DNA from: JABCPE02 sp963519075
GTDB lineage: Bacteria > Bacteroidota > Bacteroidia > Flavobacteriales > Weeksellaceae
Assembly: GCA_963519075.1 (NCBI GenBank)
Contig: CAUQMH010000004.1
Coordinates: forward strand, 1 to 42,606
Length of the DNA stretch: 42,606 nucleotides
Direction: 5' to 3'
Numbering within the stretch: position 1 is the first letter of the stretch; every line of letters starts with the position of its first letter. Under the pieces are notes generated by a model that had not been told where the DNA came from, did not search any database, and saw nothing but the letters and a program-made list of their open reading frames with translations. Positions 1 through 7,994 of the stretch are shown piece after piece. The translations under genes and the position numbers were made by a program.

Positions 1-791
1 GTCCCCCAGTTCCCTGTACCAAATTTACCAAAACTAATAAATGTTTTATGCTTTATAGTTTTCATTCTTTGGAACAAGAAATTATCAGGAACATCTACAC
101 TCAGTGTATAATCATCTGTTTTAAGGTCTGATGCTGCATAAGACTCAGCATTTCCATCCGCATCCTCAAAGCGAAGGCTTCCACCATCGAAAGGAAGGTC
201 TATTTCCACTTCCGACAAAGCAGCAAGTTCTTCTAGCACAAGAATTTTCACTGGTGCAGCAGTATTAGCATTCTTAAAATATATTTCTACATCATTAAAT
301 TTACGAGGCAAGAAATTACGAATTCTGAATTTATTTTTATCAATCTTGCTTACCTGAACCATCGCATTTAGATGAAAACCTCTTTGGTTACCATCAAAAA
401 GAACACTCTCTGGCTCATCATCCTGAAACATGATTTTTTGTTTCTGTGCTATATCTGCTGCACTGATTGTTTTGGTAGACAATGGCTCTTCCTCCACTAC
501 TCCTATACTGTACCAGCCCTCTTTTCCATTCACAACAGTATAAATCTCCAAACGATTTTTAGTCGTGTTGTAAATCATTGTTCCAAGCTTTACCTCAGTA
601 AATGTTTTTCTTTCTTTCGTTGTAAAATTAGGAAAAGACACCCCCTGCGCGTAGCCTTCTGGCATCTCATCCAGAGGTTTTTCCTTGATATCTAGTGTTG
701 CTTCTGGAACGTCTGTATTTATTCCTACTCTACCCTGTTGTCCGTAGGAAATGATTGATAAAAAAAGTAATAAAGAATAGATTTTTTGCAT
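1..791 (-). CDS. Secreted 'VGINT' surface protein, partial (C-terminus beyond the left edge)
   Basis: The frame is open from an ATG at 791 to position 1 without a stop, so at least 263 residues are present and the C-terminus is missing. It starts with a short signal peptide (MQKIYSLLLFLSIISYGQQ), followed by the sequence GRVGINTDVPEATLDIK. That motif is typical of the N-terminus of large secreted or surface proteins in Chryseobacterium and relatives, which often carry tail-fibre-like repeats or C-terminal sorting domains. The visible remainder is acidic and polar with no catalytic motif that I recognise. A CAAAGGTA box (minus-strand TAnnTTTG type) lies about 28 bp upstream, so it probably has its own promoter. 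Function is unknown; a surface or adhesin-like role is inferred only from the N-terminal motif. Confidence 0.75.
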   Translation of the reverse strand, partial: MQKIYSLLLFLSIISYGQQGRVGINTDVPEATLDIKEKPLDEMPEGYAQGVSFPNFTTKERKTFTEVKLGTMIYNTTKNRLEIYTVVNGKEGWYSIGVVEEEPLSTKTISAADIAQKQKIMFQDDEPESVLFDGNQRGFHLNAMVQVSKIDKNKFRIRNFLPRKFNDVEIYFKNANTAAPVKILVLEELAALSEVEIDLPFDGGSLRFEDADGNAESYAASDLKTDDYTLSVDVPDNFLFQRMKTIKHKTFISFGKFGTGNWG

Positions 792-818
792 ACATTTTAT
801 TTTTTTTAAAACAGGCGG

Positions 819-826
819 CAAAGGTA
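819..826 (-). promoter_or_regulatory. -7 promoter box for the VGINT protein
   Basis: CAAAGGTA on the plus strand reads TACCTTTG on the minus strand and fits the Bacteroidota -7 consensus TAnnTTTG, 27 bp upstream of the ATG at 791. No convincing -33 TTG was assigned. Confidence 0.5.
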
Positions 827-850
827 CGAAATAATAATATTCCATCAATA

Positions 851-883
851 AAAAATAATCAATCATAATAATTGATTATTTTT
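851..883 (-). terminator. Terminator after the 290-aa gene
   Basis: A perfect 13-bp inverted repeat (851-863 and 871-883) with a 7-nt loop overlaps the stop codon of the minus-strand gene at 882-1754. It is followed on the minus strand by a short T-rich run. The stem is almost all A-T, so strength is uncertain. Confidence 0.5.
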
Positions 884-1754
884 ATAAATATTTTCCGAAA
901 AGTTTGTTCACTACTTCTTTCTGATAGCCATCCTCTCCTATCCAGTTTTCTACAAAACCAAAATCTCCTTTTCTTACATTTCTGATTTTTGCTGGTTTTA
1001 AGATGCCTATTTGCTCCAAAATTTCCATAAGGACATCTATTTCATTTTTGCTGGAAAGTTTCTTCCATTGTTCAAAACTTCTTATTCTCTTTTCCAGTTT
1101 TCTTGGTGTATCTTTTGGTAAGCTTTCATCTATTGCTTTTAAAATTAATTTGAAAAGAGAAATATCTTCTTCTGTAGGCTCTCCTATTTCAGGTATAATT
1201 TTCAAAAACTCACGCATATCAAATGTACAATACAGCAATTCACCATGTCTAACACCTCCCCATTTAATGCGTTCAAAATTGAGAACATTCAAATCTTCAT
1301 TATGATATTCTTCATCAGCAACATGTATATTTCCATAGCCTCCATCACCTATACATTTTTTACAATATTCATAAAAAATCTCTCTTGGTTCTCCATTTCC
1401 ACAGAATATTCCTCCTGAAATTTTTACTGCTTCAAATGAATGAACTGGTATATCTTTCAGATAAAAATAACTAGCAAAAGCAGACCTCAGATAAAGCCTT
1501 CTTGTAGAAAGACTACATAAAAAAGCTTTTGCCAAAATATCTATATTTACCTTTTCAAAGAACTCTGCTATGATGTCCATACACTCATCATGAGTAATAC
1601 TAAATGCATCAAACATCAATCCTTTTTCCTTGGCATAATCAAATTCTTCCTGTGTTAGATAGCCTAGTTTTATTTTTTCTTCTATACTATCTCCCTCTGT
1701 CCATCCATTTTTCCAAAAGGTTTTGTTTAAAATTCTAAGTGCCTTCTTGTCCAT
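882..1754 (-). CDS. Uncharacterised 290-aa protein
   Basis: I do not recognise this family. The protein is soluble-looking, with no signal peptide or membrane segment, and rich in aromatic and charged residues. It contains a CxxC-like EYCKKCIG at about residue 130, near a GNG and a GDGGYGN stretch, and ends in a conserved-looking KGDFGFVENWIGEDGY segment. It lies 21 bp downstream of dprA on the same strand and is followed by its own hairpin, so it is probably the last gene of an mnmA-dprA transcript, although dprA does not need such a partner. Size and composition resemble the immunity-type or accessory proteins that come and go at such positions in Flavobacteriia; this is inference only. Confidence 0.7.
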   Translation of the reverse strand: MDKKALRILNKTFWKNGWTEGDSIEEKIKLGYLTQEEFDYAKEKGLMFDAFSITHDECMDIIAEFFEKVNIDILAKAFLCSLSTRRLYLRSAFASYFYLKDIPVHSFEAVKISGGIFCGNGEPREIFYEYCKKCIGDGGYGNIHVADEEYHNEDLNVLNFERIKWGGVRHGELLYCTFDMREFLKIIPEIGEPTEEDISLFKLILKAIDESLPKDTPRKLEKRIRSFEQWKKLSSKNEIDVLMEILEQIGILKPAKIRNVRKGDFGFVENWIGEDGYQKEVVNKLFGKYL

Positions 1755-1775
1755 GTATCTTGTATTATTTTTATT

Positions 1776-2891
1776 CTAAACCACAGCATACTGCTTCCCC
1801 GAAAGGGCTTTGATGTAGCCTAACAATTCTAAATCCAATAAAATCGGCAGCAATTTGAAAGGCGGCATTTCTAGTTTTAGACTGAGGTCATCCAGCGAGG
1901 TAGGAGAATTTTCTGCAATGAGCTGGTAGGCTGGTTTTAGCCTTTCTTCCACCTCTATTTCTTTTGGTTCAAATAGCTGTGGCTGTTTCACGGATGGATA
2001 ATTATCGCCCAGCTCATCCAAAACATCTTGGAACGAAGCCAAAATTTTTGCCTTATTTTGGGCACTGATCATATTACAGCCCTGACTGTATTTATCTCCA
2101 AAACGCCCTGGCAGCGCCAAAACCTCTCTATTATACTGATTGGCGTAGCTCACCGTACTCATAGAACCGCCACCAAAGGCCGTTTCCACTACGATGGTAA
2201 ATTGCGAAATCCCCGCTACTATCCTATTTCTCTGCAAAAAATGTTCTCGGTCTGGCTTTTCACTGGAATTAAACTCGGACAACAGCGCACCTCCATTTTC
2301 CAAAATATCTTTTGACATCTTCTCGTGAACCGCTGGATAAATCATATGCAGACCATGAGCCAAAACACCCACCGTAGGAATATCATGATTGAGAGCCTGC
2401 TGGTGAGCATATCCATCCGTTCCCAAAGCCAAACCACTCACTATCAGCACATTTTTATCCCTTAAAACCTCGGAAAGTTCTTCTATAAATTTCTTTCCAT
2501 AAGCGGTCATTTTACGAGTTCCGACTATGCTTATCAGTTTTAAATTTTCATTAAAATCTCCCTTTTGATAAAGTACAGCGGGAGCATCTGGACACTCTGA
2601 CAACAGCATCGGAAGCTCGTTCTGATGCCTCAGTCTTACTTTAATGTTATTTTTTTCGCAAAAAAGCAGTTCTTTTTCCGCAAATTTCAGAAAAGTATCA
2701 TCGCCGATTCCCTTTGAAATCTGTGTCCCGATGCCAGAAATTTCCTGCAAAACAGATTTGGAAAGCCTCCATGTTTCTTTGGCTGAGTTCGTTACGGAGA
2801 CCAGTTTCATGAAATTGACATCGCCCACCAAGGGACACGCCCTCAGCGCAATAGAATACAATATTTCTTCCGAATCTGCCACTATTTTCAT
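1776..2891 (-). CDS. dprA: DNA-processing protein DprA
   Basis: DprA (Smf) binds incoming single-stranded DNA in the cytoplasm and loads RecA during natural transformation. The 371-aa protein has the normal three-part build: an N-terminal helix-hairpin-helix-like region (ISGIGTQISKGIG, about 50-62), a central Rossmann fold with SIVGTRKMTAYG, VSGLALGTDGYAHQQAL, the FLQRNRIVAG segment and VVETAFGGGSMSTVSYANQY, and a C-terminal winged-helix domain (about 310-371). The ATG follows the mnmA stop codon with no gap (TAA then ATG), so the two are translationally coupled. The key glycines and the RNRIVAG signature are intact, so it looks functional. It is the only competence-related gene in the window. 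Confidence 0.95.
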   Translation of the reverse strand: MKIVADSEEILYSIALRACPLVGDVNFMKLVSVTNSAKETWRLSKSVLQEISGIGTQISKGIGDDTFLKFAEKELLFCEKNNIKVRLRHQNELPMLLSECPDAPAVLYQKGDFNENLKLISIVGTRKMTAYGKKFIEELSEVLRDKNVLIVSGLALGTDGYAHQQALNHDIPTVGVLAHGLHMIYPAVHEKMSKDILENGGALLSEFNSSEKPDREHFLQRNRIVAGISQFTIVVETAFGGGSMSTVSYANQYNREVLALPGRFGDKYSQGCNMISAQNKAKILASFQDVLDELGDNYPSVKQPQLFEPKEIEVEERLKPAYQLIAENSPTSLDDLSLKLEMPPFKLLPILLDLELLGYIKALSGKQYAVV

Positions 2892-4079
2892 TTATGAAAT
2901 TACGCCGCTTCCCAGCAGCTCTTCGCCCTGATACCACGCCGCAAACTGCCCTTCTGCTATCGCCGACTGTGGATTTTCAAACTCTATGAAAAACCCCTCT
3001 TCATACTGATAAAGAACCGCATCTTCCAAAGGCTGGCGGTATCTTATCCTTGCTTTTACATTCATGGATTCTCCGTTTTTCAGCCTCAAATCTTCACGAA
3101 CCCAATGCACCTCATCATTATTGATTTTCAATGCTTTTCGATAAAGCCCAGGGAAATTTTTGCCCTCGCCCACGAAAAGAATATTATTCTCCATATCGCG
3201 GTCGATGATGAAGCAGGATTCCTTATGTCCGCCTATTCCCAAGCCTTTGCTCTGTCCTATGGTAAAAAACTGAGCACCTTGGTGCTTTCCGATGACTTTT
3301 CCTTCTTCTTTTTGGTATTTTATTTTCTTTGAGAGATATTTTAATTCATCAAGTTTGGTTTCAAAAATAAGCATTCCTTTATGAAACTCTTTGTAATCGC
3401 TAAAAATCTCCACGATTTCGCCTTCTTTCGGAATTAACTGCTGCTGCAGGAATGTTGGCAGGCTCACCTTTCCGATGAAACAAAGTCCCTGAGAGTCCTT
3501 TTTATCAGCAGTTACCAGCCCTATTTCTCTTGCAATTTCTCGCACTTCGGGTTTGGTCAGTTCTCCTATTGGGAATAGGGCTTTTGATAATTGATTTTGA
3601 TTTAACTGACACAAAAAATAGCTTTGGTCTTTATTATTGTCCTTTCCTGCGAGAAGCTGATAGATTTCCTCCCCTCTCTCATCCACGAAAGAGGAAACTC
3701 TGGCGTAATGCCCCGTGGCCACCTTGTCAGCCCCCAAAGACAAAGCAGTCTGAAGAAAAACATCGAATTTCACTTCTCTATTGCAGAGAATATCTGGATT
3801 GGGCGTTCTTCCTTTTTCGTATTCGGAGAACATATAATCTACGATTCTTTCTTTGTAAAGTTCGCTCATGTCTATCACCTGAAAAGGAATACCCAGTTTC
3901 TGCGCCACCAGAAGGGCATCATTACTATCCTCTACCCATGGGCATTCGTCCTCCAAAGTCACCGAAGCATCATTCCAGTTTCTCATGAAAAGCCCGATGA
4001 CCTCGTGCCCTTGTTGTTTCAACAGGTAGGCGGCAACACTGCTGTCCACGCCTCCTGAAAGTCCTACGACTATTCTCAT
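2892..4079 (-). CDS. mnmA: tRNA-specific 2-thiouridylase MnmA
   Basis: MnmA (TrmU) makes the 2-thio group of uridine 34 in tRNA Lys, Glu and Gln, taking sulfur from a relay and activating the base with ATP. The 395-aa protein starts with the PP-loop GLSGGVDSSVAAYLL (6-20). Catalytic Cys99 lies in TPNPDILCN and the second catalytic Cys200 in DSQGLCFIG. The conserved ATGHYAR and GKDNNKDQSYFL segments are also present. Length is slightly above the usual 360-380 residues. It is the first gene of a mnmA-dprA-hypothetical run. About 120 bp upstream there is a CAAATTTA -7 box, leaving a leader with an inverted repeat (about 4104-4136) that might act in attenuation. Confidence 0.97.
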   Translation of the reverse strand: MRIVVGLSGGVDSSVAAYLLKQQGHEVIGLFMRNWNDASVTLEDECPWVEDSNDALLVAQKLGIPFQVIDMSELYKERIVDYMFSEYEKGRTPNPDILCNREVKFDVFLQTALSLGADKVATGHYARVSSFVDERGEEIYQLLAGKDNNKDQSYFLCQLNQNQLSKALFPIGELTKPEVREIAREIGLVTADKKDSQGLCFIGKVSLPTFLQQQLIPKEGEIVEIFSDYKEFHKGMLIFETKLDELKYLSKKIKYQKEEGKVIGKHQGAQFFTIGQSKGLGIGGHKESCFIIDRDMENNILFVGEGKNFPGLYRKALKINNDEVHWVREDLRLKNGESMNVKARIRYRQPLEDAVLYQYEEGFFIEFENPQSAIAEGQFAAWYQGEELLGSGVIS

Positions 4080-4200
4080 ATGCTAAAATCCCTAAAACCT
4101 CTAAAAAACGAGGAAATACGATAGGGTGTCGTTTTTATTAAACCATCTAAAAACACAACAAATACCAAGAAAAAACATCTGTATTTGTCATTTTTGGAGG

Positions 4201-4208
4201 CAAATTTA
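4201..4208 (-). promoter_or_regulatory. Candidate -7 box for mnmA
   Basis: CAAATTTA reads TAAATTTG on the minus strand, a consensus -7 element, between the upstream terminator (4231-4256) and mnmA. It implies a leader of about 115 nt, long for this window, so the assignment is tentative. Confidence 0.35.
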
Positions 4209-4230
4209 AATGATTTTATCTGATAAAAAA

Positions 4231-4256
4231 AATCCTCAAATTTCACTTTGAGGATT
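4231..4256 (-). terminator. Rho-independent terminator after the coaX-lipoprotein run
   Basis: A 10-bp perfect stem (AATCCTCAAA at 4231-4240, TTTGAGGATT at 4247-4256) with a 6-nt loop is followed on the minus strand by eight T residues. It ends the minus-strand transcript carrying coaX, the lipoprotein and the 78-aa membrane protein. Confidence 0.8.
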
Positions 4257-4326
4257 TGATATTTTTGTATTTATTCTGGGTTTTTAAGGATTGATTAGGT
4301 TTACTGATTATATTTAGAATATTTTT

Positions 4327-4563
4327 TCATTGAGATTTTAAGATTTTCATAATCATCAAAATACATTTTACAATTATTCCCAACAGTAAAATACATAGCG
4401 CAATAATAATGATTGCTACAATAATATATTGACTATCTACATTATCTCCTATACGCCTTCCTAAAAAATTAAATATAGAAAATACACTGATAAAATATAA
4501 GAACCCAACACAGAGAATAACTACTATTATATTTAGTAATATTTTTAATAATTTACTGTTCAT
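4327..4563 (-). CDS. Small two-helix membrane protein
   Basis: The 78-residue protein has two strong hydrophobic segments, about residues 8-30 and 47-70, joined by a short polar loop (RRIGDNVDSQ). No family is recognised and no catalytic residue is visible. Its ATG begins 7 bp after the stop codon of a displaced coaX 3' end (4571-4645) and it sits just before the terminator at 4231-4256, so it is the last gene of that transcript. It may have been the original downstream neighbour of coaX before the lipoprotein gene arrived, but this is inferred from the scar alone. Confidence 0.65.
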   Translation of the reverse strand: MNSKLLKILLNIIVVILCVGFLYFISVFSIFNFLGRRIGDNVDSQYIIVAIIIIALCILLLGIIVKCILMIMKILKSQ

Positions 4564-4570
4564 TTTCCTG

Positions 4571-4645
4571 TTATTCTTTGTTCAAATTCTTCAAATATTC
4601 TCCAAAAAAATAAAGCTCTTTCAGCGTATGCAGATAGTCGCCTAT
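4571..4645 (-). pseudogene. Displaced remnant of a coaX 3' end
   Basis: Read on the minus strand, this segment encodes IGDYLHTLKELYFFGEYLKN followed by LNKE and a TAA stop. It aligns with the real C-terminus of CoaX (VGDHLHTLKGLYFLGKEG, 5347-5403). By hand, 35 of 45 aligned bases match, with most differences in third codon positions. It has no start of its own, and the lipoprotein gene's TAG stop overlaps its first bases. It therefore looks like the old coaX tail, separated from the gene by about 700 bp of inserted DNA. The alternative is a partial duplication that diverged in place. Confidence 0.75.
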
Positions 4646-5322
4646 TTTAGGCTTTCTTTGACATAAATCGTATTTTCTACAAAATTCCCATCTCCATCTT
4701 GGTATAATTCAAAAAACGCACCTATAATATTTACTTTACTGCATTTTTCAATATTTTTAATATCAGTATAGTAATATCCTTTTTCCATATCGCATTTTAC
4801 ATCTATTATTCCCTTCTTTTCATTATCACAATTTAAGTAATAGCCAAAATCTCCTTGTTGATTTATTTTCGTAAAACCGATAGGTGTGTAAAAAATCATT
4901 CTATAAGTATCACTACCTATTTTCTTCTTTTCATAAAACTTACTTTTAGTTTTATCTATTTCTTTTGAATTGTAATAAATATACTGACTTATTTCCTCAT
5001 TATTTTCAATGATTTCATAAAGTAATTTTACACTTTTATCATTGTTTTTGTCTGTAATATTCCACCAATCTTTTTTCTTCCCCTTACTATCTAAAAATCC
5101 TGTGATATAGTAATTATTAAAATTTCCTGAAACGAATTTCGTAGAATCATCAACCCTTTTTTCTTTATAATTCTTCCATGAAGAAACATTGGTCGCAACA
5201 GCAAAATGTTCTTTTACTGTTAATTTCGAATTTTCATCTTCCCTCTTTTCCACTCTGTCTTTCGGTTTTTTACAACTTAGTAATAGACCGAAAGACAAAA
5301 TGATAATTGATAAGTGTTTCAT
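4642..5322 (-). CDS. Uncharacterised lipoprotein
   Basis: The 226-aa protein opens with a lipoprotein signal ending in LLLSC (lipid-bearing Cys17), followed by a strongly charged linker (KKPKDRVEKREDENSK). This predicts an outer-membrane lipoprotein. The body is rich in Asn, Lys, Tyr and Asp; a segment around NNYYITGFLDSKGKKKDWW has the look of a G-x-D-x-G-K-W strand motif seen in small beta-rich proteins. No family is recognised. It starts 24 bp after coaX on the same strand and its stop codon overlaps the remnant coaX tail, so the gene appears to have been inserted at the coaX 3' end. Composition is more AT-rich and Asn/Lys-rich than coaX, consistent with transfer. Confidence 0.75.
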   Translation of the reverse strand: MKHLSIIILSFGLLLSCKKPKDRVEKREDENSKLTVKEHFAVATNVSSWKNYKEKRVDDSTKFVSGNFNNYYITGFLDSKGKKKDWWNITDKNNDKSVKLLYEIIENNEEISQYIYYNSKEIDKTKSKFYEKKKIGSDTYRMIFYTPIGFTKINQQGDFGYYLNCDNEKKGIIDVKCDMEKGYYYTDIKNIEKCSKVNIIGAFFELYQDGDGNFVENTIYVKESLK

Positions 5323-5346
5323 TATTTCATATTTTTCAGAAACCAG

Positions 5347-6111
5347 CTACCCCTCCTTCCCCAAGAAGTAAAGACCTTTCAGCGTGTGGAGATGGTCGCC
5401 TACATCTATCTTGTCTGTCAGTGGTTTATAGATATGGGAAACTCCGCCTGTGGCGATTACGAAACAGTTATCTTTCACCTCGTTATTTACCCTTTCTATG
5501 AAGCCTTCCACCATTCCCAGATAGCCATAGACCATACCGCTGACCATACAGGAAACCGTATCCTGCCCCAAGACAGTTTTCGGTGGAGCCAGCTCTATCT
5601 CTGGGAGCTGGGCAGTCTGCTGAACTAGACTATTCAGCGAAGTGACAATCCCAGGCGCAATGATAACACCCTGAGTTTCACCCTTTTCATCCACACAGCT
5701 CACCGTAAGGGCTGTTCCAAAATCTATGATAATCTTCTTTTTGTCTTTGGGATAAAGATAATGCGCCGCCACCAAATTGGCATAAATATCAGTTCCCATT
5801 TGGCTGGATTTATGGCTGACACCAGAGGGCGTACTTCTATTTACCAAAACAGGTTCCAGACCATGTATCTTCTTCAAAGCACTGCTGATCACCGTTGTAA
5901 GCTGCGGCACCACAGAACCGATGATGATTTTCTGAAACTCATCTGCTTTGACCTGATAAGTCTGATAAAACAAAAGAAACTGCGAATAAAATTCATCTTT
6001 CGTGCGGTAAGGCTTGGTATTGATAACCCATGAGGTCTGGCATTCATCACCGCTAAATATCCCAAAACGGATATTCGTATTTCCTATATTGACTACTAAA
6101 GTTTTGCTCAT
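5347..6111 (-). CDS. coaX: Type III pantothenate kinase
   Basis: CoaX phosphorylates pantothenate, the first step of coenzyme A synthesis, in the cytoplasm. The 254-aa protein shows the ASKHA-fold signatures of the family: phosphate-1 loop NIGNTNIRFG (8-17), the GTD segment with Asp108, the phosphate-2 loop IIDFGTALT (128-136), the GVIIAPG motif and the adenosine-site ATGGVSH near the C-terminus. Two positions differ from well-studied members: the Asp of the DxGNT loop is Asn8, and the Arg usually following GxD is Ile109. I believe this may be normal for Weeksellaceae but cannot check. It lies 24 bp after the M1 peptidase gene. A second copy of its last ~15 codons lies at 4571-4645. Confidence 0.93.
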   Translation of the reverse strand: MSKTLVVNIGNTNIRFGIFSGDECQTSWVINTKPYRTKDEFYSQFLLFYQTYQVKADEFQKIIIGSVVPQLTTVISSALKKIHGLEPVLVNRSTPSGVSHKSSQMGTDIYANLVAAHYLYPKDKKKIIIDFGTALTVSCVDEKGETQGVIIAPGIVTSLNSLVQQTAQLPEIELAPPKTVLGQDTVSCMVSGMVYGYLGMVEGFIERVNNEVKDNCFVIATGGVSHIYKPLTDKIDVGDHLHTLKGLYFLGKEG

Positions 6112-6135
6112 TTTCGTGTATTTTTGAAAGATTAC

Positions 6136-7992
6136 TTATTTCACTTCCAAGAAGTTGTCCTCTGGATGCACATCGGCTAATCTTTGGGTAAAATCTATTC
6201 CCATAGCCTGAAGTTTTTCCTTCCCAAAAGGTATCGTAAAGGTGTAATGATTCGCCGTCCAGTTCCAATAACCAAGGGTAGTAAAATTCCCAAAGAAATC
6301 AGATTTCTTCGGCTCTCTCATCATATTGAGCGGAATGTGGTAGTTCACTATTTTGTTATCTTTTGTCAATACAGAGAAGTCTATCGGCATTGGGATTGTC
6401 CCTTTATTAACAAGGGTAATGGTCGTAAATCCATCGCCATATTTTACATCTTTTATCGCGTAGTCTATGGTTTTAGTAGTATTTATCCAGTAATGATAAA
6501 ACCATTTCAGATCCATTCCCGAAACTTTCTGTGCTATATGCATAAAATCACGCCCAGTAGGGTGTTTCATAGACCACTCATCATAGTATTTTCTCATGAT
6601 TTTAGACAAAGTCTCTTCCCCTACGATATAGCCCAGCTCTACTAAAAACAACTGCCCTTTGGTATAAGATGCCACGCTGTAAGCCGAACCGTGGTCATGG
6701 TGGTCAGCAAGCCAAACTGCAGGTTCTTCTATTTTTCTTTTCGTGAATGCCACATAGCTCTGGATAGCATCCGTGAAAGGATTAGGCTGCGGCTGAACTG
6801 GCGGGAACAATCGGTAAAGAACATAATCCTGCGCATAAGATGTAAAACCTTCATCCAACCAAGGAGCCACGCTCTCATTCGTTGCAAGCATCTGCTGATA
6901 CCAAGAGTGCGCCCCCTCGTGCACCATCAGACTCACAAGACCCTCCAAGTTTCTCGCCTCGCCCAGCATCAGCGTACACATTCCGTATTCCATACCGCCG
7001 TCTCCCCCTTGGATAAAGCTGTAGCTTGGATACGCATATCTTCCAAAAGTAGCATTCATGATTTGGAAAAATTTCACAGCAAGTGGTTTTGCTTCTTCCC
7101 AATATTTTGTTTTTTCTGATTTTTGATAAACGAAATATAGTTTAGGCCCATCGATTACAGTCATCTCTTCCACCGAGAAATCTGGGTCTGCTGCCCAAGC
7201 GAAATCCAAAATATTTTTGGCTCTCCATCTCCAAGTTGCCTTTCCGTTTCTATCTTCTTTGATTGTAGGATTTTGGGCATATCCTTTCACTTCATTAGGG
7301 TTTTGGAGTGTTCCTCCTGCTCCGATGACATAGTCTTTGTCAATGTTGATTGTTACATCAAAATCTCCAAACGGCGCATGAAACTCCCTTCCTACATAGT
7401 CAAAAGTAGCCCAGCCGTCATAGTCGTATTCTGCGATTTTAGGATACCACTGGGACATAGACATTTCCACGCCTTCTCGGTTGTTTCGCCCTGCTCTTCG
7501 GATTTGGTGTGGAATCACAGCATCCCAGTCCATCGTGAAAGTCGTAGTGGAGTTTGGTTTCAGCGGTTCATTCAGATAAACTTTCATTATCGTTTCCTGA
7601 ACTTCGAATTTTAGTTCTTTGTCTTTTTGTTTTATCCAGTTTATTTTCTGGCTTCCCTCTTCATTAGCAGGAATAGAAGCCAAACGAGAGACTGCTTTCC
7701 CATTTACTTTGGTCATCAGACGCCCGTCTGCATTCAGACCTTGGTTGGTCACCCTTTGGTCCATCATAGAATTAGGTTTAAAGGCATTCCAATACAAGTG
7801 AAAATACACTACTTTCAGCTCATCAGGTGAGTTGTTCGTGTATTCTATGCTCTGTTTTCCGTGGTAAGAATAGTTAGACGCATCTACATCGATGTTCATT
7901 TTGTACTTCACATATTGCTGATAATAAGCTCCTTTCTGGGCAGACAGCATGAATGAAAAGCAAAAGCCGATTAGTAAAATTACTTTTTTCAT
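6136..7992 (-). CDS. M1 family zinc metallopeptidase (aminopeptidase N-like), secreted
   Basis: The 618-aa protein is exported (signal peptide about 1-19, ending LSAQ) and belongs to the gluzincin M1 family, which removes N-terminal residues from peptides. The zinc site is complete: H358-E-G-A-H362 followed 19 residues later by Glu381 in WLDEGF. The M1 exopeptidase signature is present in degenerate form as GGMEYG, just upstream. The N-terminal beta-sheet domain is of the leukotriene-A4-hydrolase type, and a C-terminal region (about 500-618) resembles the divergent tail of Bacteroidota members. It begins 2 bp after the membrane-protein gene on its right and is followed 24 bp later by coaX, so the three are co-transcribed. 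The substrate is unknown; a role in peptide nutrition is inferred. Confidence 0.92.
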   Translation of the reverse strand: MKKVILLIGFCFSFMLSAQKGAYYQQYVKYKMNIDVDASNYSYHGKQSIEYTNNSPDELKVVYFHLYWNAFKPNSMMDQRVTNQGLNADGRLMTKVNGKAVSRLASIPANEEGSQKINWIKQKDKELKFEVQETIMKVYLNEPLKPNSTTTFTMDWDAVIPHQIRRAGRNNREGVEMSMSQWYPKIAEYDYDGWATFDYVGREFHAPFGDFDVTINIDKDYVIGAGGTLQNPNEVKGYAQNPTIKEDRNGKATWRWRAKNILDFAWAADPDFSVEEMTVIDGPKLYFVYQKSEKTKYWEEAKPLAVKFFQIMNATFGRYAYPSYSFIQGGDGGMEYGMCTLMLGEARNLEGLVSLMVHEGAHSWYQQMLATNESVAPWLDEGFTSYAQDYVLYRLFPPVQPQPNPFTDAIQSYVAFTKRKIEEPAVWLADHHDHGSAYSVASYTKGQLFLVELGYIVGEETLSKIMRKYYDEWSMKHPTGRDFMHIAQKVSGMDLKWFYHYWINTTKTIDYAIKDVKYGDGFTTITLVNKGTIPMPIDFSVLTKDNKIVNYHIPLNMMREPKKSDFFGNFTTLGYWNWTANHYTFTIPFGKEKLQAMGIDFTQRLADVHPEDNFLEVK

Positions 7993-7994
7993 AT

